Shown piece after piece: positions 18,569-26,955 of a stretch of 64,000 bases of DNA. Both the position numbers and the translations under genes were made by a program. Position 1 is the stretch's first letter. Every line of letters begins with the position of its first letter. Below the pieces are notes generated by a model. It had not been told where the DNA came from. It worked only from the letters and a program-made list of their open reading frames with translations, and ran no database searches. This DNA is from Bacteroidales bacterium (lineage in GTDB: Bacteria; Bacteroidota; Bacteroidia; Bacteroidales; P3). The DNA lies in the NCBI GenBank assembly GCA_017449525.1, contig JAFTFL010000016.1:62001-126000 (forward strand), written 5' to 3'.

Positions 18569-18768
18569 ACGCTCTTTCGATCAACAGAAAAAGTGCCACA
18601 TCAACGAATGCCATCCCTTTTTTAGTATTCAGTCCGTGCTCTTTCCCTTCGAAAAAGACAAATTAGAGCATCTGCGTGGAGCAATACACACAACTGAAAC
18701 ACAATAAGAATAGCGGAATAGCGCGAGCATACATGCACAATTATCGCCTCCCATTCGAGGACTCTTCG

Positions 18769-18776
18769 TACCTTTG
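18769..18776 (+). promoter_or_regulatory. Orphan Bacteroidetes -7 box
   Basis: TACCTTTG followed by CAGC matches TAnnTTTG exactly, but no start codon with a credible protein follows for more than 700 bp. It could drive a non-coding transcript or the far-upstream start of the polysaccharide operon. No good -33 box was seen. Confidence 0.35.
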
Positions 18777-19019
18777 CAGCAGTAGCCGCCCCCACCACAG
18801 GCCACGACAAGCCACAGCAGGCACTGCCCATGTGCTCGCAGCGCTGAGCGACGACCGTGCTTTCGCCGCCCTTCCATTCCATCTTCATTCCACCAAAACG
18901 CACCCCCTCCGACAAGAGCGCAGGTGATAACGGCGTACGACATAGCGTCTGATGCCGCACGGTACAAGGAAGGGTCCTGCACTACAACACTTATTTGCAA
19001 CAAGATAATTTCCTCACAT

Positions 19020-19052
19020 GCCGTACGACTGCCCACCCTACAGCCGTACGGC
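19020..19052. repeat. Inverted repeat GCCGTACG / CGTACGGC
   Basis: Two 8-nt arms (19020-19027 and 19045-19052) separated by 17 nt. Because CGTACG is itself palindromic, the arms also read as direct repeats, which suits a regulator binding site as well as a hairpin. There is no T-run, so it is not an obvious terminator. Confidence 0.45.
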
Positions 19053-19291
19053 CTAATTGCTGCACCCGCACGGTTTTAACCCTCTTACCCTTGGCCACCC
19101 GGTCTCAACACCATGACCAACGGCACCGCACTCGCCTGCTCAACCTGCGAGAGGCCGCCCTGCACACACCATTCCCCATGCAGCACACGTAATGTAACAA
19201 GCCTACATCCACCATCGATCCTTCCGAACTTGCAGACTGTCTCCATCAGCACTGCGTGATTGTGCCACCGCAAAAATATTACCGCTTATTT

Positions 19292-19323
19292 TTTGCAATT
19301 CAGAAAAATAAACCGTAAATTTG
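19292..19323 (+). promoter_or_regulatory. Consensus-like promoter of the polysaccharide locus
   Basis: A TTTTG -33 element ending at 19295 is followed by a spacer of about 20 bp and the -7 box TAAATTTG at 19316-19323, which is the full Bacteroidetes arrangement (TTTG, 19-21 bp, TAnnTTTG). Transcription would begin near 19330, leaving a leader of about 220 nt before the first gene at 19550. This is the best promoter in the window. Confidence 0.75.
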
Positions 19324-19364
19324 CAGACTGTTTTGCCGCACACCAAACGATGTGCAATGTACAC

Positions 19365-19424
19365 GTTTTCGCGACAAAACACAACATAAGCGTACGCAAA
19401 TAGCACACAAAAAAACGCGAAAAC
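19365..19424 (+). promoter_or_regulatory. Palindromic element in the leader of the polysaccharide operon
   Basis: A 9-bp inverted repeat, GTTTTCGCG at 19365-19373 and CGCGAAAAC at 19416-19424, encloses 42 bp. An 8-bp perfect palindrome GCGTACGC (19390-19397) sits almost exactly at the centre. It lies in the predicted untranslated leader, so it could fold in RNA or bind a dimeric regulator. Function is inferred only from symmetry and position. Confidence 0.45.
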
Positions 19425-19549
19425 ACCCACGCGATGCTGTTGGAGTGCGCAAGCGAAGCGGCACCAAAGCCGCTGACAATTCATCTTCATTCATGGGGGT
19501 GAACGGGGCGATGCTTTGCGGAAAAGCAAACGAAAAACAACGAAACCCA

Positions 19550-20281
19550 ATGGCCGTAAAGTTCTTCAACTACACGCTGGCCACAGAGTTACCACTCCTC
19601 ACAAAGCCCACGTGGGACACCACACGCCCTTGTGTGATAGACTGCCTCAACGCGCACTCCTTTGTCCTGGCTCTAAGCCGTGAGCCCTTCCGTCAGGCAC
19701 TACAGCACAGCACCATCCTACTACCCGACGGCATCAGCATCTGTCGCTCACTGCAGCAATACAGGGACATACAGATAGCCAAACTGGCAGGCGACGACCT
19801 GCACACCCACCTGCTGCACCAATTGGCAGCACTGCACGGCAAGGCCTACTACCTCGGCAGCAGCGACTCCACCCTGCAACTTATCAGCCAACGCATTCGG
19901 AAAGAATACCCCACGGTGCACATCCGCACCTACGCTCCCCCGTTTGCCGACACCTTCACAGAAACAGAAAACCGCCAGATGATACACGACATAGAGCAGT
20001 TTCAACCCGACGTGCTGTGGCTCGGCATGACGGCACCCAAGCAGGAGGAGTGGGTCTACCAGCACGTAGCCGAACTGCAATCGCCCAAAGTCATAGCATG
20101 TGTGGGGGCTGTGTTCGACTTCTTCGCCGGCACACGCCAACGCGCTCCGAAGTTGTGGATTGACATGCACGCCGAGTGGCTCTACCGCTGGCTGCAAGAG
20201 CCCCGCAGGATGTGGCAGCGCAACACCCACTCCATGCCCACCTACCTCCGCTACGTCCGAGCCCATAGCAGCGAGATGTAG
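19550..20281 (+). CDS. WecG/TagA/CpsF-family glycosyltransferase
   Basis: A 243-aa GT26 enzyme of the family that adds a second sugar (often ManNAc or ManNAcA) to an undecaprenyl-linked first sugar at the cytoplasmic membrane. Family motifs are visible: 'LLPDGISICRSL', 'LAGDDLHTHLL', 'YYLGSSDSTLQL', 'DVLWLGMTAPKQEEWV' and 'CVGAVFDFFAGTRQRAP' with the following tryptophan-rich C-terminal helix. ATG 19550 matches the family start; the frame open upstream to 19352 has an unnatural basic N-terminus and lies in the leader. It is the first gene of the locus. Confidence 0.93.
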   Translation: MAVKFFNYTLATELPLLTKPTWDTTRPCVIDCLNAHSFVLALSREPFRQALQHSTILLPDGISICRSLQQYRDIQIAKLAGDDLHTHLLHQLAALHGKAYYLGSSDSTLQLISQRIRKEYPTVHIRTYAPPFADTFTETENRQMIHDIEQFQPDVLWLGMTAPKQEEWVYQHVAELQSPKVIACVGAVFDFFAGTRQRAPKLWIDMHAEWLYRWLQEPRRMWQRNTHSMPTYLRYVRAHSSEM

Positions 20282-20326
20282 CCACCTGCAATCACTTCAC
20301 ACCACTTACAACCCAACCAACGACCT

Positions 20327-21118
20327 ATGCACAACCACCGAATCATCAAACTCCTGCTCCCCACACTGCTTCTGGCGCTCTTGGCCACCAGCTGCGGCAC
20401 CAGCAAGAAGTACGTCCTGCTCAACGACGTGCACACCCCGCACGAATACACCTCGCCCAAACGCCACGACCTGCACATCAAGCGAGGCGACGACCTGCAA
20501 ATTCTGGTCGCACACCATATTCCAGAACTGATAGAAGACTTCAACAAGTGGGTCTCGGGCAGCGACAATAGCAACTCCATCAATACGTATCGCGTCAACA
20601 GCCACGGCTACATCAGCTATCCTATCTTTGACACCATATACGTACTCGGTATGACCTGCCGCGAGTTGGAGGAGTACTTGGAGAGGCGTATCACTGCGGA
20701 GGGACGCGCCATCAACCCGACCGTACATGTCAAAATCAACAACTTCAAGGTAACCGTCATCGGAGAAAGCGTAACTGGAGTGTTCGAGTTCGACGAAGAG
20801 AACGTTACCATTTTCGACCTATTGGCAAAGGCAAACCTCATGAGCGGCGAGAACAACATACGTCGTGACCAAGTGCTTATAGTGCGCGACTGTGATACCA
20901 CGCTGCGCACAGACCTCGTCAGCCTGCTCTCGACCGACATAATATACTCCCCCTACTACTACTTGCAGCAGAACGATATGGTATATGTCTACCCCAGCAA
21001 GACAACCATACGCCGCAGCAACCAGCTCTTGGACTACTGGTGGAGCCGTGTGTCAATCGTAACCACCGCCGTGAGCGTGGTTACACTCATCCTCACCCTC
21101 TTCAACAAGAAAGACTAA
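20327..21118 (+). CDS. Wza-like polysaccharide export lipoprotein
   Basis: A 263-aa outer-membrane lipoprotein (lipobox LLATSC, Cys23) with a Poly_export domain ('IKRGDDLQILVAHHIPEL', 'INTYRVNSHGYISYPIFDTI') followed by an SLBB-type domain ('VTVIGESVTGVFEFDEENV', 'TIFDLLAKANLMSGENN'). Such proteins form the periplasmic and outer-membrane channel for capsule or exopolysaccharide. A C-terminal hydrophobic segment ('VSIVTTAVSVVTLILTLF') could be the membrane-crossing helix. It is followed 65 bp later by its Wzc-type partner. Confidence 0.92.
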   Translation: MHNHRIIKLLLPTLLLALLATSCGTSKKYVLLNDVHTPHEYTSPKRHDLHIKRGDDLQILVAHHIPELIEDFNKWVSGSDNSNSINTYRVNSHGYISYPIFDTIYVLGMTCRELEEYLERRITAEGRAINPTVHVKINNFKVTVIGESVTGVFEFDEENVTIFDLLAKANLMSGENNIRRDQVLIVRDCDTTLRTDLVSLLSTDIIYSPYYYLQQNDMVYVYPSKTTIRRSNQLLDYWWSRVSIVTTAVSVVTLILTLFNKKD

Positions 21119-21183
21119 GACGCATCGACCTCGGCCGCTGTCCACCTCCATACTACCTCCACACCTGAAACAAAGAAAGCGTC

Positions 21184-23598
21184 ATGATAGACCAAGGAAA
21201 AACCGCTGCACCCACGGTAGACACCGTAGGTGTGAAGAAGAATACCAACCGCTTTATCATCCACAACATCATTGAGCTGTTCCTGTCCATCTGGTACTGG
21301 ATAGTACTCTCGTTGGCAGTGTGCCTCGGCCTGGCCTGGTTGCTCCTGCAGACCAAGAGCGACCTCTATTCGGTGTCGGCCACTATGCAAATCAACTCGC
21401 CCTCCACACCCGTGAACCAAGATGTGATGAAGGCTTTCCGCACCCCCAGCAGTGCAGAAAAGGAAATCCACTTCTTCCGTTCCAACCAGGTGATAGAAGA
21501 CGTGGTACGCCAGCTCAACCTGAACGTGAGCTACATACAACCACAGATGTTTGTCGACGACGACCTGTATGGCAAGTCGCCTATTGATGTCTACTTTGTG
21601 CACGGAGACTACCCTGCCTGCAGCTTCGACGTGGACTGCCGCGAAACCCGCTTCACGATGACCAGCATCGAATCGGACAAAAATCAGTCATCTACCGTAA
21701 TAGAGGGCAAATATGGCGATACGCTGATAACCCCCAAAGGCATCATCGTAGTGCAACGCCACCCAGGCAACGAGCAGAGCGCCCTGCACCACCTGCAGGT
21801 GCACTATCAGCCACCCGCACAGGCCACAGCCCGCTACATGGGGGTCATGTCGGCCACTATTGTCGACGAGGTAGCAGGCAATATTCGCCTCTCCATTGTG
21901 GACAACGTGCTGCAACGTGGTATCGACATCGTCAATCTTTGGATAGAGACCTACAACCGCCACACTATCGACTACAAGAACAAGGTAGCTGAGAACACAG
22001 CCCGCTTCATCAACGAGCGATTGGAGATTATATCAGTCGAACTGTCCGATGTGGAGGACGAGATAGAGGACTACATGCGTAAGAACAACATTACGGACAT
22101 CAACACCGAGACTGGCTCCAACCTAACCAACCGTAGCCAATATTCGTCCGCCCTGTTGGAAAACGAAGTTGCAATCAATGTGGCTCGCGACCTGCTGAAC
22201 AAGGTGCGAACCATCAAGAAGAACGAGGTGATACCCAACATCAGCATGGACAACTCAGGTGTGAGCAGCCTCATCGATGCCTACAACGAACTGCTACTCC
22301 ACCGGCGCACCTTGGCAGAAAACTCCAGCGAACGGAACCCCAAAGTGCAAGACATGGACGAGCAACTGCAGAACATGCGCAACACCATCATCCGCACCAT
22401 AGAGAACCACATAGAGTCCATCAACATACGCAACCGCGAGTATCGTGCACAGGAAATGCGTACGACCAATAGCATCAGCCTGATGCCTACGCAGCGAAGG
22501 GAAATGCAGTCCTTCTCCCGCCAGCAGTCAATAAAGGAGCAACTCTACCTGTATCTGCTCAACAAACGCGAAGAGAATGCCCTCAAACAGACTATCACCG
22601 ATGCCGACACTCGCGTGATAGATTACGCCGCAGGCGGTAAGATTGCCCCCAACCCGTCGCGCACCTACGCCATTGCCATCCTGCTGGGCCTACTCCTCCC
22701 CATTGGAATTACGCTACTCGTGAAGTTCCTCGACATACGCATCCACAGCAAGAAAGACGTGGAAGCCTACTGCTCCATACCTGTTACAGGCATTATACCG
22801 CTGGTGGAAAGCGGTGGGCAACGCACCATCACCCACAACGGTAAAGACCGTTTCAACGAAACATTCCGCATCTTGCGAGGCAACATTCAGTTCCTCGGCG
22901 GCGACATAGAAGGGGGCAAAGTCTTCATGGTTACCTCCACCATGAGTGGCGACGGAAAGAGCCTCATAGCGCACAACATCGCCCTCTCCTTCGCCTACGC
23001 CGAAGAGCGCGTGCTGCTCATCAATGCCGACATACGCAAACGGGAAAGCTACAACGGCACCCGTACAAAATACAAGACAGGCCTCTCCACATGGTTGTCG
23101 CACAAAACGGAAGATTACCACTCCATCATTGAACCTGAAAAGATGCACCCCGAGCTGGACATCATCCACAACGGGCCCATCCCACCCAATCCCTCGGAGC
23201 TGCTGATGAGTAAACAGTTCGACAAACTCATTGAACAAGCACGCACCGAATACGACATCATTATCATTGACAGCGTGCCACTCGACATTGTGGCCGATGC
23301 CACCGTGGTAAATAGACTGGCCGATGCCACCTTCTATGTCATCAATGAGAAGACCTCTGACCGCCGCATCCTAATGGAGTTGGAAGACTTCTATAAGACA
23401 CAAAAGCTAAAGAACTTGAGCATCATCCTCAATGGCTATAAGATTAGACGCCACGGCTATGGATATGGCGGCTACGGATACGGCTATGGCTACGGATATG
23501 GCTATGGGTATGGCTACGGGTATGGGTATGGACAAGAAGACCAAGAGTCCGACACCACCCCCACAGCCACTCCCACCGACCAACAGCCCATGGCCTAA
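21184..23598 (+). CDS. Wzc-like chain-length regulator and tyrosine kinase with Gly-Tyr tail
   Basis: An 804-aa inner-membrane co-polymerase that controls polymer length and export with the Wza-like protein. It has a Wzz domain between transmembrane helices near 32-56 and 493-515, with a large coiled-coil periplasmic loop, then a cytoplasmic BY-kinase: Walker A 'MSGDGKS' near 589, Walker A' 'LLINADIRK' near 612 and Walker B 'IIIIDSVPLD' near 693. The C-terminus carries the tyrosine cluster expected for autophosphorylation, here as an unusually regular Gly-Tyr repeat with 12 tyrosines (about 758-783), then a Thr/Pro-rich end. Confidence 0.95.
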   Translation: MIDQGKTAAPTVDTVGVKKNTNRFIIHNIIELFLSIWYWIVLSLAVCLGLAWLLLQTKSDLYSVSATMQINSPSTPVNQDVMKAFRTPSSAEKEIHFFRSNQVIEDVVRQLNLNVSYIQPQMFVDDDLYGKSPIDVYFVHGDYPACSFDVDCRETRFTMTSIESDKNQSSTVIEGKYGDTLITPKGIIVVQRHPGNEQSALHHLQVHYQPPAQATARYMGVMSATIVDEVAGNIRLSIVDNVLQRGIDIVNLWIETYNRHTIDYKNKVAENTARFINERLEIISVELSDVEDEIEDYMRKNNITDINTETGSNLTNRSQYSSALLENEVAINVARDLLNKVRTIKKNEVIPNISMDNSGVSSLIDAYNELLLHRRTLAENSSERNPKVQDMDEQLQNMRNTIIRTIENHIESINIRNREYRAQEMRTTNSISLMPTQRREMQSFSRQQSIKEQLYLYLLNKREENALKQTITDADTRVIDYAAGGKIAPNPSRTYAIAILLGLLLPIGITLLVKFLDIRIHSKKDVEAYCSIPVTGIIPLVESGGQRTITHNGKDRFNETFRILRGNIQFLGGDIEGGKVFMVTSTMSGDGKSLIAHNIALSFAYAEERVLLINADIRKRESYNGTRTKYKTGLSTWLSHKTEDYHSIIEPEKMHPELDIIHNGPIPPNPSELLMSKQFDKLIEQARTEYDIIIIDSVPLDIVADATVVNRLADATFYVINEKTSDRRILMELEDFYKTQKLKNLSIILNGYKIRRHGYGYGGYGYGYGYGYGYGYGYGYGYGQEDQESDTTPTATPTDQQPMA
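23455..23532 (+). repeat. Tandem GGN-TAY hexamer array encoding the Gly-Tyr tail
   Basis: Thirteen near-identical Gly-Tyr hexamer-like units (ggc tat, gga tat, ggc tac and so on) run in frame at the 3' end of the wzc-like gene. Third-base variation between copies suggests it is old or under selection for the peptide, but the array could still expand or contract in 6-bp steps without breaking the frame. Confidence 0.8.
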
Positions 23599-23662
23599 CA
23601 TACCTCTGAATCTAGACAAAACAAAAACATACCTACCACAAAAAAACTTTCTGAATGATATT

Positions 23663-25735
23663 ATGAAAAGAAGTTTCAATTCAACCGTGCACTACATCAT
23701 GTTGCTGATCTGCCTTTGCTGTGCACCTATCGAACACCTGCATGCACAAAACAGCAGCACAACATTCGACCCGAAGAAATCCAGCATTCATGCTACCGAC
23801 ACCCATTTGGTACAGGGCATCGGCTGGGTGCGTTCCCACCTTTTCGACAACTGGTATGTACAATTGCAAGGTGGCGGACAACTATACTACGGCACGGAAG
23901 ACCGTAAAGGGCCCTTCGGCGATCGCCTCACGTGGAATGGAGAATTTCACATCGGCCGTTGGGTATTCCCCATGCTGGGCTACCGCATTGGAGCCGGATA
24001 TGGTTATGCACACGGCTTCATCACGAAGGACACCTATACTCAGTACCCATCCTATGTAGGTTGGGCACAGTGCGAAGGCTCCCTCGGTGGCTACTATCAC
24101 AACTATGATAAAGACCAGGACCTGTACATCCAGAAATGGAAGTACTATTACCTCAGCCCTGACATCATGGCCAACCTGTCCTACGCCCGCACCTACGACC
24201 CACTGCGCAAATGGAGCACCTGGCTGTACGCTGGTGTGAGCGTATATGTGGGTCTGAGCGAAGGCTACGACGGGCCTGCAGGCGTGGTTGAAGCAGACCA
24301 AGACCCCAACCGAAGCGCCGAGGCGCACATCGGCTTGATAGAGCTATACAACTTCAACAGCCGTTTCTCTATATATGCTGATGCACGACTGAGCTTCATG
24401 CACCGCACTTTCGACCGTGAGTGGGTGCAGGGTTACGAGCGCGCACTCGACATTGCTGACCCCATGTTGAATGTGCACGTGGGCTTGACGTACTTCTTCC
24501 ATTGGCGTAGCGAACGTGCGCGTACACGCTGGTACACCATGAGATTTGGTGAGGAACTCAAGGCTGGACAGGTCGCTCCTAACCACGTTTACACCGCCCA
24601 CATGGCGAACATAGAGATGTATCGCTACATCGACACCCTCATCGCCTATGACACCATCCGCAACTACACGGGCGACTGCGACTCGACCGTCATTGCAGCA
24701 GCCAAGGCTAAAGCCCAGCACGTGGTCGACTCTATCAAAGACGCTTTCGACCGCAACTGCAAGGAGGCTACTCTGGGCGACATACTGAGCAAGCACCTAT
24801 TGCCCTACGAGATGGTACTGTTTGACCTCGACAAGTGGAACATCCGACAGACGGAAGAGGGGCGTATTGCCCGTATGGCATCCATCATCAAAGCGTTCCC
24901 CAACGACGAATTTCTTGTTATTGGTTCGGCCGACTCGAAGACTGGAACCATTGCTCGCAACGAAGTACTCAGTGTGCACCGCTCTGACACTATCTATGAC
25001 CGATTGGTGCACCACTACGGCGTAGACAGCACCAAGTTAAAGCGAGTGTACCTCGGTGGCATACTCGACTACGAGCCATTCCAGTTGAACCGTGCTACAG
25101 TAATCATCATGAACCACCCCAAGGTACTGGAAGAATTCTCGAAGCTGAGCATGAATGTCAAGCGCAGCAGCACCCTCTACAGCCTTATGGATTCACTTTA
25201 CACCATTGGAGCTAAAGGCAGCACCATCTCGGCTTCGGAGCGCGAGAACTACGACATGGCTCGCAGTACCATTGAGAATGCTCTCTACTCCTTTGAATCC
25301 AACGCCGAGAACACGCCCTTAGACGAGATACTCAACGAAGAGCTTATACCATACGAGATGGTGTTCTTCGAGCTTGACCGCTGGGACATCCTCAATAGTG
25401 AAGAAGCGAAGATAGCTCGCATGGCAGCGCTTATGAAGGCCTTCCCCAACGTACGATTCCTGCTTATCGGATCGGCCGATGCCCAGACGGGTACAGTAAA
25501 ACGCAACGACTTCCTCAGCCGCAACCGCGCCAGCGTAGTGTACAACCGCTTGGTGTACAAGTATGGCATACCCACATCACAGCTGAAACAGATTCCGCTT
25601 GGCGGCATCATGGACTATAAGCCCTACCAGTTGAACCGTGCTACCGTAATCATCATGGACCATCCTCAGGTGAAGAAGGAATTTCTGCGCCTAAAGAAAC
25701 TGGGGCAGGCTGGTGGCAGCTACATACGCAGGTAG
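23663..25735 (+). CDS. Outer-membrane protein with beta-barrel and two OmpA-like domains
   Basis: A 690-aa exported protein (signal peptide ending near EHLHAQ). An N-terminal beta-rich region of about 330 residues ('YVQLQGGGQLYYG', 'PMLGYRIGAGYGYAHGF', 'RLSFMHRTF') looks like an outer-membrane barrel. Two OmpA C-terminal-type domains follow, near residues 371-485 and 552-667, each with 'F(D/E)LD(K/R)W', 'VIGSADSKTGT'/'LIGSADAQTGT' and 'QLNRATVIIM'. OmpA domains bind peptidoglycan. The position right after wza/wzc suggests a structural part of the polysaccharide secretion apparatus. ATG 23663 gives the signal peptide; the frame open upstream overlaps the Gly-Tyr tail of the previous gene. Confidence 0.85.
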   Translation: MKRSFNSTVHYIMLLICLCCAPIEHLHAQNSSTTFDPKKSSIHATDTHLVQGIGWVRSHLFDNWYVQLQGGGQLYYGTEDRKGPFGDRLTWNGEFHIGRWVFPMLGYRIGAGYGYAHGFITKDTYTQYPSYVGWAQCEGSLGGYYHNYDKDQDLYIQKWKYYYLSPDIMANLSYARTYDPLRKWSTWLYAGVSVYVGLSEGYDGPAGVVEADQDPNRSAEAHIGLIELYNFNSRFSIYADARLSFMHRTFDREWVQGYERALDIADPMLNVHVGLTYFFHWRSERARTRWYTMRFGEELKAGQVAPNHVYTAHMANIEMYRYIDTLIAYDTIRNYTGDCDSTVIAAAKAKAQHVVDSIKDAFDRNCKEATLGDILSKHLLPYEMVLFDLDKWNIRQTEEGRIARMASIIKAFPNDEFLVIGSADSKTGTIARNEVLSVHRSDTIYDRLVHHYGVDSTKLKRVYLGGILDYEPFQLNRATVIIMNHPKVLEEFSKLSMNVKRSSTLYSLMDSLYTIGAKGSTISASERENYDMARSTIENALYSFESNAENTPLDEILNEELIPYEMVFFELDRWDILNSEEAKIARMAALMKAFPNVRFLLIGSADAQTGTVKRNDFLSRNRASVVYNRLVYKYGIPTSQLKQIPLGGIMDYKPYQLNRATVIIMDHPQVKKEFLRLKKLGQAGGSYIRR

Positions 25736-25772
25736 CACCGTGCACACCAAGAGCCTGTAAAAAAGCTGCACA

Positions 25773-26939
25773 ATGAGAGTACTGGTAGTCCACAATGACT
25801 ACGGACGCTACAGTGGCGAAGAGGCTGCTGTGGATCGCTTCATAATCGACCGTCGCGTCCTGGGCGACACGGTGGAAACGCTGCGACGCACATCGAAGTT
25901 TGCACGCGAACTGCCGATGAGCCGCGCAAAAGCCTTTGTGAGTGGCCTATACAGCACCGAGGGGGTGCGGATGATGAAAGAAGCGTTGCAGGTGTTCAAG
26001 CCCGAGGTGGTCAATGTGCACAACCTGTACCCCTTCATCTCTCCTGCAGCGTTGTTTCAGTGTCGGAGACAGGGCATTCCCGTCGTGATGACAGTCCACA
26101 ACTACCGCCTCCTATGTCCTACAGGACTTCTACTGCGCGACAACAAGCCGTGCCATGAATGCCTGACGAAAGGCCATGAGTGGCCCTGCGTGCATCACAA
26201 CTGCGAAGCCTCGCGCAGCAGAACAACAGCCTATGCTTTGCGCAGCATGATGGCACGTATCACAGGTGCTTATACCAAATGCGTGGACACGTTCTGCTGC
26301 CTCACCGATTTTCAACGACGACTAATGCTGCAAGCAGGTATAGAGGAGAAGCGGCTGGTCGTAATACCAAACTATATACCAGACCACACCGCAGCGGAGC
26401 CCACTACATCCACCCAGCCCTACGTGGCCTATGCGGGACGATTGAGCAAAGAAAAGGGATATGACTTGTTGATGGAAGCGGCTCAACGACTGCCGCACAT
26501 CAACTTCCGCTTTGCTGGCGAAAGTGGGATGCAGCAGCCCACTACCCAACTTCCCAATGTGCACATGCTGGGCATGATGAGCGAAGAGGCCATGAGACAC
26601 TTCTACGCCGAAGCAGCCTTCGTGGTCTTGCCCAGCCGATGCTACGAGGGGTTACCCAACGTACTGCTTGAGGCATACCAAGGAGGCAAGGCAGTGATTG
26701 CACCTAACCACGGCGCATTCCCCGACCTTATACAACAGGACGGACAACCCTGCGGCAGACTTTTTGAAGCCGGCAATGCACAGTCGCTCACCCAAGAGAT
26801 AGACTATCTATTTGGTCATCCAGACGAGTGTCTGGGCATGGGGTGCAGTGCCCGTAAAAATTACGAGAACCATTTTACGCCTCAGATCGTGCAGAACCTG
26901 TGGACGGCTTTGTTGAAAGCCACAACAAAAAGACTATAA
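25773..26939 (+). CDS. Glycosyltransferase family 4
   Basis: A 388-aa GT-B enzyme for repeat-unit assembly on the cytoplasmic side. The N-terminal domain begins 'VLVVHNDYGRYSGEEAAVD' and contains 'VNVHNLYPFISPAAL' and 'VVMTVHNYRLLCPTG', together with a cysteine pair region (CHECLTKGHEWPC) seen in some GT4s. The C-terminal domain has 'YAGRLSKEKGYDLLMEA' and the nucleotide-sugar motif 'LPSRCYEGLPNVLLEAYQGG'. Donor and acceptor are not predictable. Confidence 0.9.
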   Translation: MRVLVVHNDYGRYSGEEAAVDRFIIDRRVLGDTVETLRRTSKFARELPMSRAKAFVSGLYSTEGVRMMKEALQVFKPEVVNVHNLYPFISPAALFQCRRQGIPVVMTVHNYRLLCPTGLLLRDNKPCHECLTKGHEWPCVHHNCEASRSRTTAYALRSMMARITGAYTKCVDTFCCLTDFQRRLMLQAGIEEKRLVVIPNYIPDHTAAEPTTSTQPYVAYAGRLSKEKGYDLLMEAAQRLPHINFRFAGESGMQQPTTQLPNVHMLGMMSEEAMRHFYAEAAFVVLPSRCYEGLPNVLLEAYQGGKAVIAPNHGAFPDLIQQDGQPCGRLFEAGNAQSLTQEIDYLFGHPDECLGMGCSARKNYENHFTPQIVQNLWTALLKATTKRL

Positions 26940-26955
26940 CCACTACCCTTCCCGC

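Larger units (their letters stand above)
18569..19292. other. Long gene-poor region between cvpA and the polysaccharide locus
   Basis: About 980 bp up to the WecG gene lack a supportable protein gene. The longest frame (minus strand, 18629-19036, 135 aa) has odd composition and no family features. A -7-like box TACCTTTG lies at 18769-18776 on the plus strand without an obvious downstream gene. An inverted repeat GCCGTACG/CGTACGGC occurs at 19020-19027 and 19045-19052. The region could hold a small RNA or be the remains of lost genes; I cannot decide. Confidence 0.5.

Noticed and set aside
18629-19036. 135-aa minus-strand frame in the gene-poor gap
   Set aside because: Odd composition, no signal or family pattern; a plus-strand promoter box lies inside it. 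Possible but unsupported.
19365-19424. Invertible promoter flanked by inverted repeats, as in Bacteroides capsule loci
   Set aside because: The 9-bp arms lie downstream of the promoter, do not flank it, and are much shorter than known invertible-promoter repeats.
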